NCBI GenBank assembly: GCA_002365175.1
Contig: DEZK01000038.1
Coordinates: 42,403 to 97,076 of the forward strand
Source of the DNA: Raskinella chloraquaticus (SeqCode)
GTDB lineage: Bacteria > Pseudomonadota > Alphaproteobacteria > Rhizobiales > UBA4765
Length of the DNA: 54,674 nt
Direction of reading: 5' to 3'
The position numbers were made by a program, and so were the translations under genes. The notes beneath the pieces were generated by a model. The model was given only the letters and a program-made list of their open reading frames with translations. It had not been told where the DNA came from and did not search any database. This document shows positions 35,711 to 43,482 of the stretch, piece after piece (the stretch's first letter is position 1; each line of letters opens with the position of its first letter).

Positions 35711-38398
35711 ATGAGCGACAGCAAACAACCGGGCGACAAGACGATCACGGTCTCTCCGGCCTCCAAGACGCTGACCCTGAACAAGGGCAGCGCTGGAGCC
35801 AACATCGTGCGGCAGAATTTCTCGCACGGGCGGAGCAAGGCGGTCGTCGTCGAGGTGCAGAAGAAGCGCCGCATCGGCAGCGATGGCAAGCCGATTGTCG
35901 AGCGCCCCCCGGTGACGGCCGCGCCTGCGGCCAAGGCAGCGGCTCCAGCGCCTGCGGCAACGCCACCCGTCGCTGCCAAGCCGGCAGCACCTGCCACCGC
36001 CCCGGCACCGGCGCGGCCCTCCGCCACGCCCTCGCGCTCGAGCGGGATGGTGTTGCGCACGCTGAGCGAGGAAGAAAAGCAGCTGCGTTCACGCGTCCTC
36101 GAAGAGGCTCGCTCGCGCGAGGCCGATGATCGCAAGCGCGCGGATGATGACCGCCATCGCTGGGCCGAGCAGGAAGAACAGGCAAAGCGCGAGCGTGAGG
36201 CAGCGGAAGCGCGCCGCATCGAGGAAGAAGAGCGTCGCCGCCGCGAGGAAGAAACGCGCCGGCGCTCCGAGTCCGAAGCCAAGCGCCAATTGGGCGAGGA
36301 GCCAGGCCGCGCGCCCGCCCCGCCACTCAGCCGCTCGACAACGCCGCGCCCTGCGGCCTCGCCGTCAGCGCCAGTGGCTGCCCGCCCGCCAGGCCCGCGC
36401 GCTGTTGAAAGCGAAGAAGACGAGCAGCGCCGCACGGGCGTTCGCAAGGGTGTGGCGGCCCGCCCCGTCGCGCCTAAGCCTGAAAAGCGCGAGATCGACC
36501 GCCGCCAGGGACGCCTTACGCTTGGTAATGCCCTTCTGCAGGATGATGAGCGCAATCGCTCGCTGGCCGCCATGCGCCGGCGTGTGCAGCGCAATCAGCG
36601 CAAGGCGATGGGTGGAGAAACGCGCGAAAAGATCGCCCGCGAGGTGGTGTTGCCCGAGGCTATCACCATTCAAGAACTCGCTAACCGCATGTCGGAGCGT
36701 GGTGTCGATGTCATCCGCCTGCTGATGAAGCAGGGCCAGATGCACAAGATCACCGATGTGATCGATGCCGACACCGCCCAGCTCATTGCCGAGGAACTGG
36801 GCCACAGCGTGCGCCGCGTTGCTGATTCTGACGTTGAAGAAGGGCTGTTCAATGCCATCGATGATGATGGCGAGATGCAGCCGCGCCCGCCGGTCGTTAC
36901 CATCATGGGCCATGTCGACCATGGCAAGACCTCGCTGCTGGATGCCCTGCGTAAGACCAATGTCGTGTCCGGTGAAGCCGGTGGCATCACCCAGCATATC
37001 GGTGCCTATCAGGTGGTGTCGCCGCTGGGGGGCAAGATCACCTTCGTCGACACGCCTGGTCACGCCGCCTTCACCGCCATGCGTGCCCGTGGCGCCAAGG
37101 TGACCGATATCGTCGTGCTGGTGATTGCCGCTGATGATGGCGTCAAGCCGCAGACGGTGGAGGCCATCGCCCACGCCAAGGCTGCGAAAGCACCGATCAT
37201 TGTCGCCATCAACAAGATCGACAAGCCGGACGCCAACCCGCTGCGCGCCCGCACTGAATTGCTGCAGCACGATATCCAGGTGGAAAGTCTGGGCGGCGAA
37301 ACGCTGGAAATCGAGGTATCGGCCAAGACGGGCCACAACCTCGACAAACTCCTCGAAGCCATCCAGTTGCAGGCTGAACTGCTTGATCTGCGGGCGTCCG
37401 CCGATCGCCTGGCTGAAGCCTATGTGGTGGAAGCCAAGCTTGATCGCGGGCGGGGACCGGTGGCGAGCGCCATCATCAGCCGTGGCACGCTCAAGGTTGG
37501 CGACATTGTCGTTGCCGGAGCGGCCTGGGGCCGCGTGCGCGCGCTCATGAACGATGCCGGCCAGTCGATCCCGCAAGCTGGTCCGTCCATGCCGGTCGAA
37601 ATTCTCGGCTTCTCCGGCGTGCCGGAGGCCGGTGACCGGCTTGCCGTGGTTGAAAACGAGGCGCGCGCCCGCGAGATCGCCGATTACCGTGACCGCCAGC
37701 GCCGCGACAAGATGCAGGCTCGCCTTGCCGGCAACCGCACCTCGCTCACCGATATGATGACGCAGATCAAGTCGGGCGCCGGGCGCAAGGAATTCATCCT
37801 GGTCGTCAAAGGCGACGTGCAGGGATCGGTGGAGGCTATCGCCGGCTCGCTCGATAAGCTCGGCACCGACGAGGTGGGCGCCCGCATCATCCATTCAGGC
37901 GTCGGTGGCATCACCGAATCGGATGTGACGCTGGCTGCTGCATCGGGTGCGGTCATCATCGGCTTTAACGTCCGCGCTTCGCGCGAGGCGCGCGAAGTTG
38001 CCGAGCGTGATGGCATCGAAATCCGCTATTACAACATCATCTATGATCTGGTGGATGACGTGAAGAAGGCGATGACCGGCCTTCTTGCCCCCACTTTCCG
38101 CGAGGAAATGCTGGGCAACGCCGCCATTCTTGAAGTGTTCAACATCTCCAAGATCGGCAAGGTCGCGGGCTGCCGGGTCACCGATGGTGAAGTGCAGCGC
38201 GGCGCCAATGTCCGCCTCATCCGCGACAATGTTGTCATCCACGAGGGCAAGCTCAGCCAGTTGAAGCGCTTCAAGGACGACGCAAAAGAAGTCACGGCCG
38301 GGCAGGAATGCGGCATGTCGTTTGAGAATTATCAGGACATGCGGGCTGGCGACGTCATCGAATGTTACCGGGTGCACGAAGTCCAGCGCACGCTGTGA
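35711..38398 (+). CDS. infB: Translation initiation factor IF-2
   Basis: 895-residue GTPase that positions initiator tRNA on the 30S subunit. A long low-complexity Ala/Pro and charged Arg/Glu N-terminal region (about 50-260) precedes the IF2N domain (EAITIQELANRMSERGVDVI). G-domain motifs: GHVDHGKTSLLDAL (G1), DTPGHAAF (G3), NKIDKPDANP (G4). Domains II to IV follow, with GVGGITESDVTLAAAS and EMLGNAAILEVFNISKIG. The strong minus-strand frames across the low-complexity part are shadows. Canonical order is broken downstream by two inserted small genes. Confidence 0.98.
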   Translation: MSDSKQPGDKTITVSPASKTLTLNKGSAGANIVRQNFSHGRSKAVVVEVQKKRRIGSDGKPIVERPPVTAAPAAKAAAPAPAATPPVAAKPAAPATAPAPARPSATPSRSSGMVLRTLSEEEKQLRSRVLEEARSREADDRKRADDDRHRWAEQEEQAKREREAAEARRIEEEERRRREEETRRRSESEAKRQLGEEPGRAPAPPLSRSTTPRPAASPSAPVAARPPGPRAVESEEDEQRRTGVRKGVAARPVAPKPEKREIDRRQGRLTLGNALLQDDERNRSLAAMRRRVQRNQRKAMGGETREKIAREVVLPEAITIQELANRMSERGVDVIRLLMKQGQMHKITDVIDADTAQLIAEELGHSVRRVADSDVEEGLFNAIDDDGEMQPRPPVVTIMGHVDHGKTSLLDALRKTNVVSGEAGGITQHIGAYQVVSPLGGKITFVDTPGHAAFTAMRARGAKVTDIVVLVIAADDGVKPQTVEAIAHAKAAKAPIIVAINKIDKPDANPLRARTELLQHDIQVESLGGETLEIEVSAKTGHNLDKLLEAIQLQAELLDLRASADRLAEAYVVEAKLDRGRGPVASAIISRGTLKVGDIVVAGAAWGRVRALMNDAGQSIPQAGPSMPVEILGFSGVPEAGDRLAVVENEARAREIADYRDRQRRDKMQARLAGNRTSLTDMMTQIKSGAGRKEFILVVKGDVQGSVEAIAGSLDKLGTDEVGARIIHSGVGGITESDVTLAAASGAVIIGFNVRASREAREVAERDGIEIRYYNIIYDLVDDVKKAMTGLLAPTFREEMLGNAAILEVFNISKIGKVAGCRVTDGEVQRGANVRLIRDNVVIHEGKLSQLKRFKDDAKEVTAGQECGMSFENYQDMRAGDVIECYRVHEVQRTL

Positions 38399-38409
38399 GG
38401 ATGGTCGAG

Positions 38410-38808
38410 ATGGGAAACAAGATTACAGAAAATCCCAAGATTGCAGGCGCGAAGAAAGCGAATCAGGAGATGGTGAGAGGCGCGGCGGCGCTGTCTGCGG
38501 CGACCCTTGGCATGTCACTCATACCTTTTATGGGCCCGTTACTGGTGGGGGGATTAGTGGGGCCGCTGGGCTTGGCGAAAACCTTAGAAGGCGTCACGCC
38601 ATCTGCCGATGATCAGAACATGCTTTTTGACCTCCAATTCGATCATATTTTGGCTGAGCTGTCTGAGATCAATAAAACGGCCGATGATGTGGTGCAAAGC
38701 AATATCGAAGCGCTTGGCGCTATTTCAGCCAGCGGCGAGCGGATCGACCGCCTTAATCGCGATAATGAGCATTCTCTGGCCAGATTGGTGACAGGGTCGG
38801 TTGCATGA
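38410..38808 (+). CDS. Small membrane-type protein of unknown function between infB and rbfA
   Basis: About 132 residues from ATG 38410 (MGNKITEN); ATG 38401 would lie too close to GAGG at 38397-38400. Residues about 24-57 form a long hydrophobic glycine-rich stretch (MSLIPFMGPLLVGGLVGPLG), possibly a hairpin or amphipathic membrane insertion. The rest is acidic helix (SEINKTADDVVQSNIEALGA). I do not recognise the family. Codons such as TTA and a lower GC share set it apart from the neighbours. It overlaps the following small gene by 4 bases. rbfA normally follows infB directly, so this is an insertion into a core operon. Confidence 0.75.
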   Translation: MGNKITENPKIAGAKKANQEMVRGAAALSAATLGMSLIPFMGPLLVGGLVGPLGLAKTLEGVTPSADDQNMLFDLQFDHILAELSEINKTADDVVQSNIEALGAISASGERIDRLNRDNEHSLARLVTGSVA

Positions 38809-39113
38809 GCGACGGCAAGGAGGTTGCGGGCAGAGCTGGCAAGACCTGGCTGCCGTCGGCCAAGAAATTCGGGGAGTTTGTTCTTGCGGTTTTCCAGATG
38901 CAAAGATCTCTGGAGGCGCTTAAGAGCCAAAACAAGCAATTGCAGGATGAAGTCTCGAGGCTTCAACGGCAAGTCGACGAGCAGGCAGGTCAATTGAAAT
39001 CAATTCAGTCGTTTGTGCAGACCGCTGTATATGAACACGTCGACCGTCGCGCCGAACGAGCGGCCATGGCCGTCATGCAGCAATTTATCCGTGTAGGCCC
39101 CGAAGCGGAATAG
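38805..39113 (+). CDS. Small coiled-coil protein of unknown function between infB and rbfA
   Basis: 102 residues. A short amphipathic N-terminus (FGEFVLAVFQMQRSLEAL) leads into a heptad-patterned coiled coil (LQDEVSRLQRQVDEQAGQL) at about residues 45-70. The C-terminus is Ala/Arg rich helix. It begins in the stop of the preceding gene (ATGA), so the pair is translationally coupled and probably forms one complex. No known family recognised. It ends 5 bases before rbfA. Confidence 0.75.
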   Translation: MSDGKEVAGRAGKTWLPSAKKFGEFVLAVFQMQRSLEALKSQNKQLQDEVSRLQRQVDEQAGQLKSIQSFVQTAVYEHVDRRAERAAMAVMQQFIRVGPEAE

Positions 39114-39118
39114 GATCC

Positions 39119-39535
39119 TTGCGGAAATCAGTGAAAGACCAGGCACGCGGCCCCTCGCAGCGACAATTGCGCGTTGGGGAGACCATTCGCCACGCTCTCG
39201 CAGAAGCCTTGCAGCGCGAGGCGATTGCCGACAGCAAGATCGACACGCGTCTGGTCACTGTGCCTGAGGTGCGCATGTCGCCTGATCTCAAGCTCGCCAC
39301 CTGCTACATCATGCCGCTTGGCGGCCGGCTGGTAAGCGAAACCGTGGCCCTGCTGGAGCGCAACAGCAAGTTCCTGCGTGGCGCCATCGCCCGGCGCATC
39401 GCCATGAAGTTCATGCCCGAGCTGCGCTTTCGCGCCGATGACAGCTTCGAGCGCGGCCATTCCATTGATCGCCTGCTGGAATTGCCCGAAGTCCGTCGCG
39501 ATACCGAGGCTCAGGACAAAGGGAATGCCTCATGA
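39119..39535 (+). CDS. rbfA: 30S ribosome-binding factor RbfA
   Basis: Late 30S maturation factor, 138 residues with the KH-like fold: QRQLRVGETIRHALAEAL, VTVPEVRMSPDLKLATCYI and FLRGAIARRIAMKFMPELRF are diagnostic, ending DDSFERGHSIDRLL. The start is uncertain: TTG 39119 (used here) or GTG 39131; no strong ribosome site precedes either, so translation may be coupled to the preceding small gene. truB overlaps its stop by 4 bases. Confidence 0.92.
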   Translation: MRKSVKDQARGPSQRQLRVGETIRHALAEALQREAIADSKIDTRLVTVPEVRMSPDLKLATCYIMPLGGRLVSETVALLERNSKFLRGAIARRIAMKFMPELRFRADDSFERGHSIDRLLELPEVRRDTEAQDKGNAS

Positions 39536-40473
39536 ACGCGCCGCGACGCATCAAGCGCGATATCGATGGCTGGATCATTCTCGACAAGCCGACCGGCACG
39601 ACCTCGACGCAGGCGGTCGGCGCAGTCCGCTGGGCGCTGTCGGCCAGGAAGGCCGGACATGCCGGCACGCTTGACCCTCTGGCAACCGGCGTCCTGCCGA
39701 TCGCGCTCGGTGAGGCGACCAAGACGGTCGCTTATGTGATGGATGGCCAGAAGCGCTACCGTTTCACTGTCACCTGGGGGCAGGAAACCGATACGGATGA
39801 CAGCGAGGGCAAGGTTGTGCGCGAGAGCGCCCTGCGTCCGACCCGCGAGGCCATCATGGCGCTCCTGCCGCGCTATACCGGCACCATCGAGCAGGTGCCG
39901 CCGCAATTCTCCGCCATCAAAATCCAGGGCGAGCGTGCCTATGATCTGGCGCGCGAGGGGGAAAGCGTCACTCTCGTCGCCCGCCAGGTCAATGTCTATG
40001 AGCTGACGCTCGCCGACATGCCCGATGATGACCATGCCGTGTTTGAATGCGAATGCGGCAAGGGCACCTATGTACGATCCCTGGCGCGCGATATCGGGCG
40101 TGATCTCGGCTGCCTTGGCCATGTGTCGACGCTGCGGCGTACGCAGGTCGGCGATTTTCGTGCCGACGAGGCCGTCAGCCTCGAAGCAATCCTTGCCCTG
40201 CGCGAGCATCCCGAGGCGGCAGCACAGCTCCGCACCATTCTTCACCCTATCGCCGGCGCCCTTGCCGATCTGCCGCATATCGCCATTGATCGTCATGCCG
40301 CCGAGCGTCTGCGCCGTGGGCAGGCAGCGCTGCTGCGGGGACGAGACGCGCCGATCATCGAGGGTGAGGCCTATGCGACCTGCCATGGCGAGCTGATTGC
40401 CATCGGCACCGTGGAAGCCGGTATGTTTCAGCCATCCCGTGTGTTCAGGTCCGGTGGCATCATCACATCCTGA
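39532..40473 (+). CDS. truB: tRNA pseudouridine-55 synthase TruB
   Basis: Makes pseudouridine 55 in the T-loop of tRNAs. 313 residues; the catalytic aspartate lies in KAGHAGTLDPLATGVLPIALG near residue 45, with DKPTGTTSTQAV before it, YTGTIEQVPPQFSAIKIQGERAYDLAR and GTYVRSLARDIG later, and a short PUA-like C-terminus. ATG 39532 overlaps the rbfA stop. The usual next genes (rpsO, pnp) do not follow; a heat-shock gene does. Confidence 0.96.
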   Translation: MNAPRRIKRDIDGWIILDKPTGTTSTQAVGAVRWALSARKAGHAGTLDPLATGVLPIALGEATKTVAYVMDGQKRYRFTVTWGQETDTDDSEGKVVRESALRPTREAIMALLPRYTGTIEQVPPQFSAIKIQGERAYDLAREGESVTLVARQVNVYELTLADMPDDDHAVFECECGKGTYVRSLARDIGRDLGCLGHVSTLRRTQVGDFRADEAVSLEAILALREHPEAAAQLRTILHPIAGALADLPHIAIDRHAAERLRRGQAALLRGRDAPIIEGEAYATCHGELIAIGTVEAGMFQPSRVFRSGGIITS

Positions 40474-40488
40474 CGTCGTTTCAGGCCC

Positions 40489-40517
40489 CTTGCGCCTGAC
40501 AGTTCTCTTCCCCATAT
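40489..40517 (+). promoter_or_regulatory. Candidate RpoH (heat-shock sigma) promoter of hsp20
   Basis: CTTG at 40489-40492, 18 bases, then CCCATAT at 40511-40517 resemble the alphaproteobacterial sigma-32 consensus (CTTG, 16-18 bases, CCTAT-like). Its predicted transcription start, near 40525, would place the ROSE-like leader entirely within the mRNA. Confidence 0.55.
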
Positions 40518-40534
40518 GGCGATCTATAGCACAA

Positions 40535-40590
40535 GGCGGATGCCGAAATCGGGTCCGCCGGTTTGAAGTCGCTTCAAGGAGGGCTTCGTC
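40535..40590 (+). promoter_or_regulatory. ROSE-like RNA thermometer in the hsp20 leader
   Basis: Two hairpins fill the leader. The first pairs GGCGGA (40535-40540) with TCCGCC (40554-40559) plus an inner CCG/CGG stem. The second sequesters the ribosome site: UC-G-CU (40569-40573) can pair with AGGA (40577-40580) leaving the G bulged, the signature of ROSE elements (UYGCU opposite the Shine-Dalgarno), and outer GAAG/CUUC (40565-40568, 40584-40587) close it. Melting on heating would expose GGAGG before the ATG. The fold is inferred by eye. Confidence 0.65.
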
Positions 40591-41016
40591 ATGGCACGTC
40601 AACCGCAATTTTCCTCGCCTCTCCTGCTTGGATTCGAGGACATGGAGCGCCTGCTTGAGCGCGCCGCCAAAAGCCAGAGCGATGGCTACCCGCCCTATAA
40701 TATCGAACGCGTGAACGAGGACCGCGGGACGGCGCTGCGCATCACGCTGGCGGTGGCCGGTTTCAGCCGCGATGAGCTCGAAATCACCGTCGAGGAGCGC
40801 CAGCTGATGGTACGCGGCCGCCAGAGCGACGATATGTCCGACCGGCTGTTTCTCCATCGTGGCATCGCCACCCGTCAGTTCCAGCGCACGTTCGTTATGG
40901 CGGAGGGCATCGAGGTGACCGAGGCCCGGCTTGAGAACGGGCTGCTTTCCATCGATTTGCTGCGCCCCGAACCGCAGCGCCTGACGCGGCGCGTCGACAT
41001 CATCGCAAAGGATTAA
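40591..41016 (+). CDS. Small heat-shock protein, Hsp20/alpha-crystallin family
   Basis: 141-residue ATP-independent holdase chaperone, IbpA-like as in rhizobia. The alpha-crystallin domain spans about 37-128: YNIERVNEDRGTALRITLAVAGF, LEITVEERQLMVRGRQ, LHRGIATRQFQRTFVMAEG and the conserved A-x-LENGLLSIDL. The ATG follows GGAGGG embedded in a ROSE-like hairpin, so translation is probably heat-induced in addition to RpoH transcription. The DUF1150 gene 47 bases downstream is its usual partner in rhizobia. Confidence 0.92.
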   Translation: MARQPQFSSPLLLGFEDMERLLERAAKSQSDGYPPYNIERVNEDRGTALRITLAVAGFSRDELEITVEERQLMVRGRQSDDMSDRLFLHRGIATRQFQRTFVMAEGIEVTEARLENGLLSIDLLRPEPQRLTRRVDIIAKD

Positions 41017-41063
41017 CTTCTTGAGCGCAGCATTGCTGTCTCAGGATCGTTGAGGAGGGTACC

Positions 41064-41312
41064 ATGCCCCGTAATATTGTCAGTACCGATCCGTCTTTTG
41101 CCACCCTTGGCGAGGGCAGATTGGCCTATGTCCGCACACTGTTGGCCGAAGAGGTACCGAACCTCTTCCCGCAAGCGCCGCGTCTCCAGCCCGGTCTGCG
41201 CCTGTTCGCGCTCTTCAGCGCCGATGGCACGCCGATCATGCTGACCGACACGCGGGAAGCTGCATTGGCCAATGCCTGGCAGCATGATCTGGTGACGCTG
41301 AGCCTCCACTGA
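41064..41312 (+). CDS. DUF1150 family protein
   Basis: 82 residues matching the small DUF1150 family of alphaproteobacteria: LGEGRLAYVRTL near residue 15, LRLFALFSADGTPIMLTDTREAALANAWQHDL and the ending TLSLH. Function unknown; the family is characteristically encoded behind hsp20 genes, as here. A strong ribosome site (GAGGAGGG) precedes ATG 41064. The gene converges on actR with an 18-base gap. Confidence 0.82.
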   Translation: MPRNIVSTDPSFATLGEGRLAYVRTLLAEEVPNLFPQAPRLQPGLRLFALFSADGTPIMLTDTREAALANAWQHDLVTLSLH

Positions 41313-41330
41313 ACGCAAGGCGCGCGGAAC

Positions 41331-41873
41331 TCAGCGCGGCGCCCGCTTGCCCAGAATACGCTGCAGGGTGCGCCGGTGCATGCCAAGCCTGCGGGCGGTT
41401 TCCGACACGTTGCGCTCGCACAGTTCGTAGACGCGCTGGATGTGTTCCCAGCGTACGCGATCAGCTGACATGGGGTTGGCGGGGGGTTCAGGCCGCGAGC
41501 CTGCCTCGCTGACAAGCGCGCTCATTACTTCGTCGGCATCCGCTGGTTTTGCCAGATAATCCATGGCTCCGAGCTTCACGGCGGTAACGGCGGTGGCGAT
41601 ATTGCCGTAGCCGGTCAGCACGATGGCGCGCGCATCCGCCCGCTCCGCCTTCAGCCGGCGCACCACATCAAGCCCATTGCCGTCACCAAGTCGCAGGTCA
41701 ACCACAGCGAATGCGGGCGGGGATTTCGCCACATGCGCTACCCCTTCGGCGACGCTTTCAACAGCACAGACATCAAAGCCGCGCGTTGACATGGCACTGC
41801 TCAGACGCTGAAGAAACGCCCGATCATCATCGACGATCAGCAGGCTTCTATCCTTGTGCATATCAAGTGACAT
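41331..41873 (-). CDS. actR: Redox response regulator ActR/RegA
   Basis: 180-residue global regulator of redox, nitrogen and CO2 metabolism in alphaproteobacteria. Receiver domain: SLLIVDDDRAF acidic pocket, phosphorylation aspartate in FAVVDLRLGDGNG, conserved threonine in IVLTGYG and lysine in YLAKPADADE. After a proline-rich linker the Fis-type HTH is VSETARRLGMHRRTLQRILGKR, nearly invariant in RegA/ActR. ATG 41873 follows AGGAA. Its kinase ActS is on the same strand, 183 bases upstream. Confidence 0.93.
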   Translation of the reverse strand: MSLDMHKDRSLLIVDDDRAFLQRLSSAMSTRGFDVCAVESVAEGVAHVAKSPPAFAVVDLRLGDGNGLDVVRRLKAERADARAIVLTGYGNIATAVTAVKLGAMDYLAKPADADEVMSALVSEAGSRPEPPANPMSADRVRWEHIQRVYELCERNVSETARRLGMHRRTLQRILGKRAPR

Positions 41874-42056
41874 GGTGCGTTCCTGTGTCGTATGGACCTT
41901 CAAAAGGGTGGTTTGGCTGCAAAAAGAGCAAAAAATGAAACAAAAAGGCGCGCAAAGATTAAACAGATCAGGCTCGGAAACACCCGACGGCGTCATAAGT
42001 GTATTCCATTACGCTTCATTTTGGGCAGTGGATTGCCTGGGACGGTAAATTTATTT

Positions 42057-43373
42057 TCACGCGTTGGCATAGGTCGACGTGATCTCGTCTTTTTCGAAAT
42101 CGGCCCTCATCCAGTCGATCTTCAACTGCGCCCCGTGGTCAGGTGGCGGTCGATTGGCCAGCGCAATGCGCCCGCCGCTTCGCTCGAGGAGCCGTTTGGC
42201 AATGAAGAATCCGAGGCCCAGCCCTCCGCTGTCTTGGCTTCGCCCCGAAACGTACGGCTCACCAAGGCGCGTCATGATATCAGCGCGAATGCCGGGACCA
42301 TCGTCGATAATCAGCACCGATATCTGGCGCTCGCTCCAGCGTGCATCGATGCGAACGGTGTCGTGTGCAAAGTCGATGGCATTTTCGATGAGATTGCCGA
42401 GACCATAAAGGATGGCCGGGTCGCGCCTGCCGACAGGCTCCGGCCCGCTTCCCCTGCATTCAACGGTGACCTGAACGCCGAAATGGCGATGCGGTTCGAC
42501 GATATTCTCAAGAAGATGGGAGAGCGTCAGGCGATGAAAGGGCTCGTTATCCGACGCTCCCAGTGACGTCAGCTTGCTCATGATATCGCGGCACCGCAAG
42601 ATTTGCTCGCGCAACAGGGCTATGTCCTCGCCATGGTCGGCTTTGAGCGCCGGATCGCCTTCCAGATCCTTGGCTATGAGGGCGATGGTCGCAAGCGGTG
42701 TCCCCAGCTCGTGTGCTGCTGCTGCGGCAAGGCCGTCGAGCTGTGACAGATGCTGTTCGTGGACCAGCGCCAGCTCGGTCGCGGTCAACGCGTCCGACAA
42801 TTGCTGGCTCTCGCGGGCAATGCGAGACACGTGAAGCCCCATGAAGACCATCGAGGCGGCAAGTGAAAACCAGGCGCCGAGAACAAACAGCGTCGCTGGC
42901 CGGTAAACTTCCCCCGGCGACCATGGCAGCGGCAGGTGCCATATGCCGATCACTGCAGCGGCCACAAGCGTCAGGCACCCGAGGAGCAGGGTCTGTGCCG
43001 GATGCAGGCTGGAGGCCGAGACCATCACCGGCACGAGGAACAGGAAGGCGAAAGGATTGCCAAGCCCGCCAGTGAGATAGAGCAGGGCTGCCAGCTGGGC
43101 GATGTCGAAGCCTAGATAGGCAAGGGCCATGCGACCGCTCAGACGCATCGTTGCCGGAAAAACGTAGCGTGACGCCAGATTGGCCGCGACCAGCGCAAGG
43201 ATGACGGCAAAACAGGGCAGCAATGGCAGGGTGAAGCCGAATCCGTAGCGAACAAGGAGGATGGACGCAGTCTGTCCCGCGACCGCCAGCCAGCGCAGCC
43301 GCACCAGCGTATCAAGGCGCAATCGTCCCATGTTGGAGACAGCAAGCGGTGGTAAGTGCGGTAACGTGAACAT
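42057..43373 (-). CDS. actS: Redox sensor histidine kinase ActS/RegB
   Basis: 438-residue membrane kinase that phosphorylates ActR. Six hydrophobic segments fill residues about 25-185, with the quinone-binding GGLGNPF motif between helices. The phosphorylation box is AAAHELGTPLATI; exactly 40 residues after that histidine sits the cysteine in EQILRCRDIM, equivalent to redox-active Cys265 (His225) of Rhodobacter RegB. ATP-site motifs are LGNLIENAIDFA, IDDGPGIRADI and GGLGLGFFIAKRL. The start may be ATG 43373 or the ATG at 43331 (MGRLRLDT). It is divergent from polA. Confidence 0.92.
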   Translation of the reverse strand: MFTLPHLPPLAVSNMGRLRLDTLVRLRWLAVAGQTASILLVRYGFGFTLPLLPCFAVILALVAANLASRYVFPATMRLSGRMALAYLGFDIAQLAALLYLTGGLGNPFAFLFLVPVMVSASSLHPAQTLLLGCLTLVAAAVIGIWHLPLPWSPGEVYRPATLFVLGAWFSLAASMVFMGLHVSRIARESQQLSDALTATELALVHEQHLSQLDGLAAAAAHELGTPLATIALIAKDLEGDPALKADHGEDIALLREQILRCRDIMSKLTSLGASDNEPFHRLTLSHLLENIVEPHRHFGVQVTVECRGSGPEPVGRRDPAILYGLGNLIENAIDFAHDTVRIDARWSERQISVLIIDDGPGIRADIMTRLGEPYVSGRSQDSGGLGLGFFIAKRLLERSGGRIALANRPPPDHGAQLKIDWMRADFEKDEITSTYANA

Positions 43374-43482
43374 CGCCTATCTCCGAATTTGCCGCTATGC
43401 GAGACTGGACGGGTTGATCGGTGTCGCCATCGCTGCCGACCCTGCTTATAACCCAAAGCTCAGAACCGTGCCGAGGCCTCCC

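Noticed and set aside
36365..37894. Long minus-strand frame (509 codons) opposite infB
   Set aside because: Mirror of the biased infB codons; no motif, no start context, and infB is certain on the plus strand.
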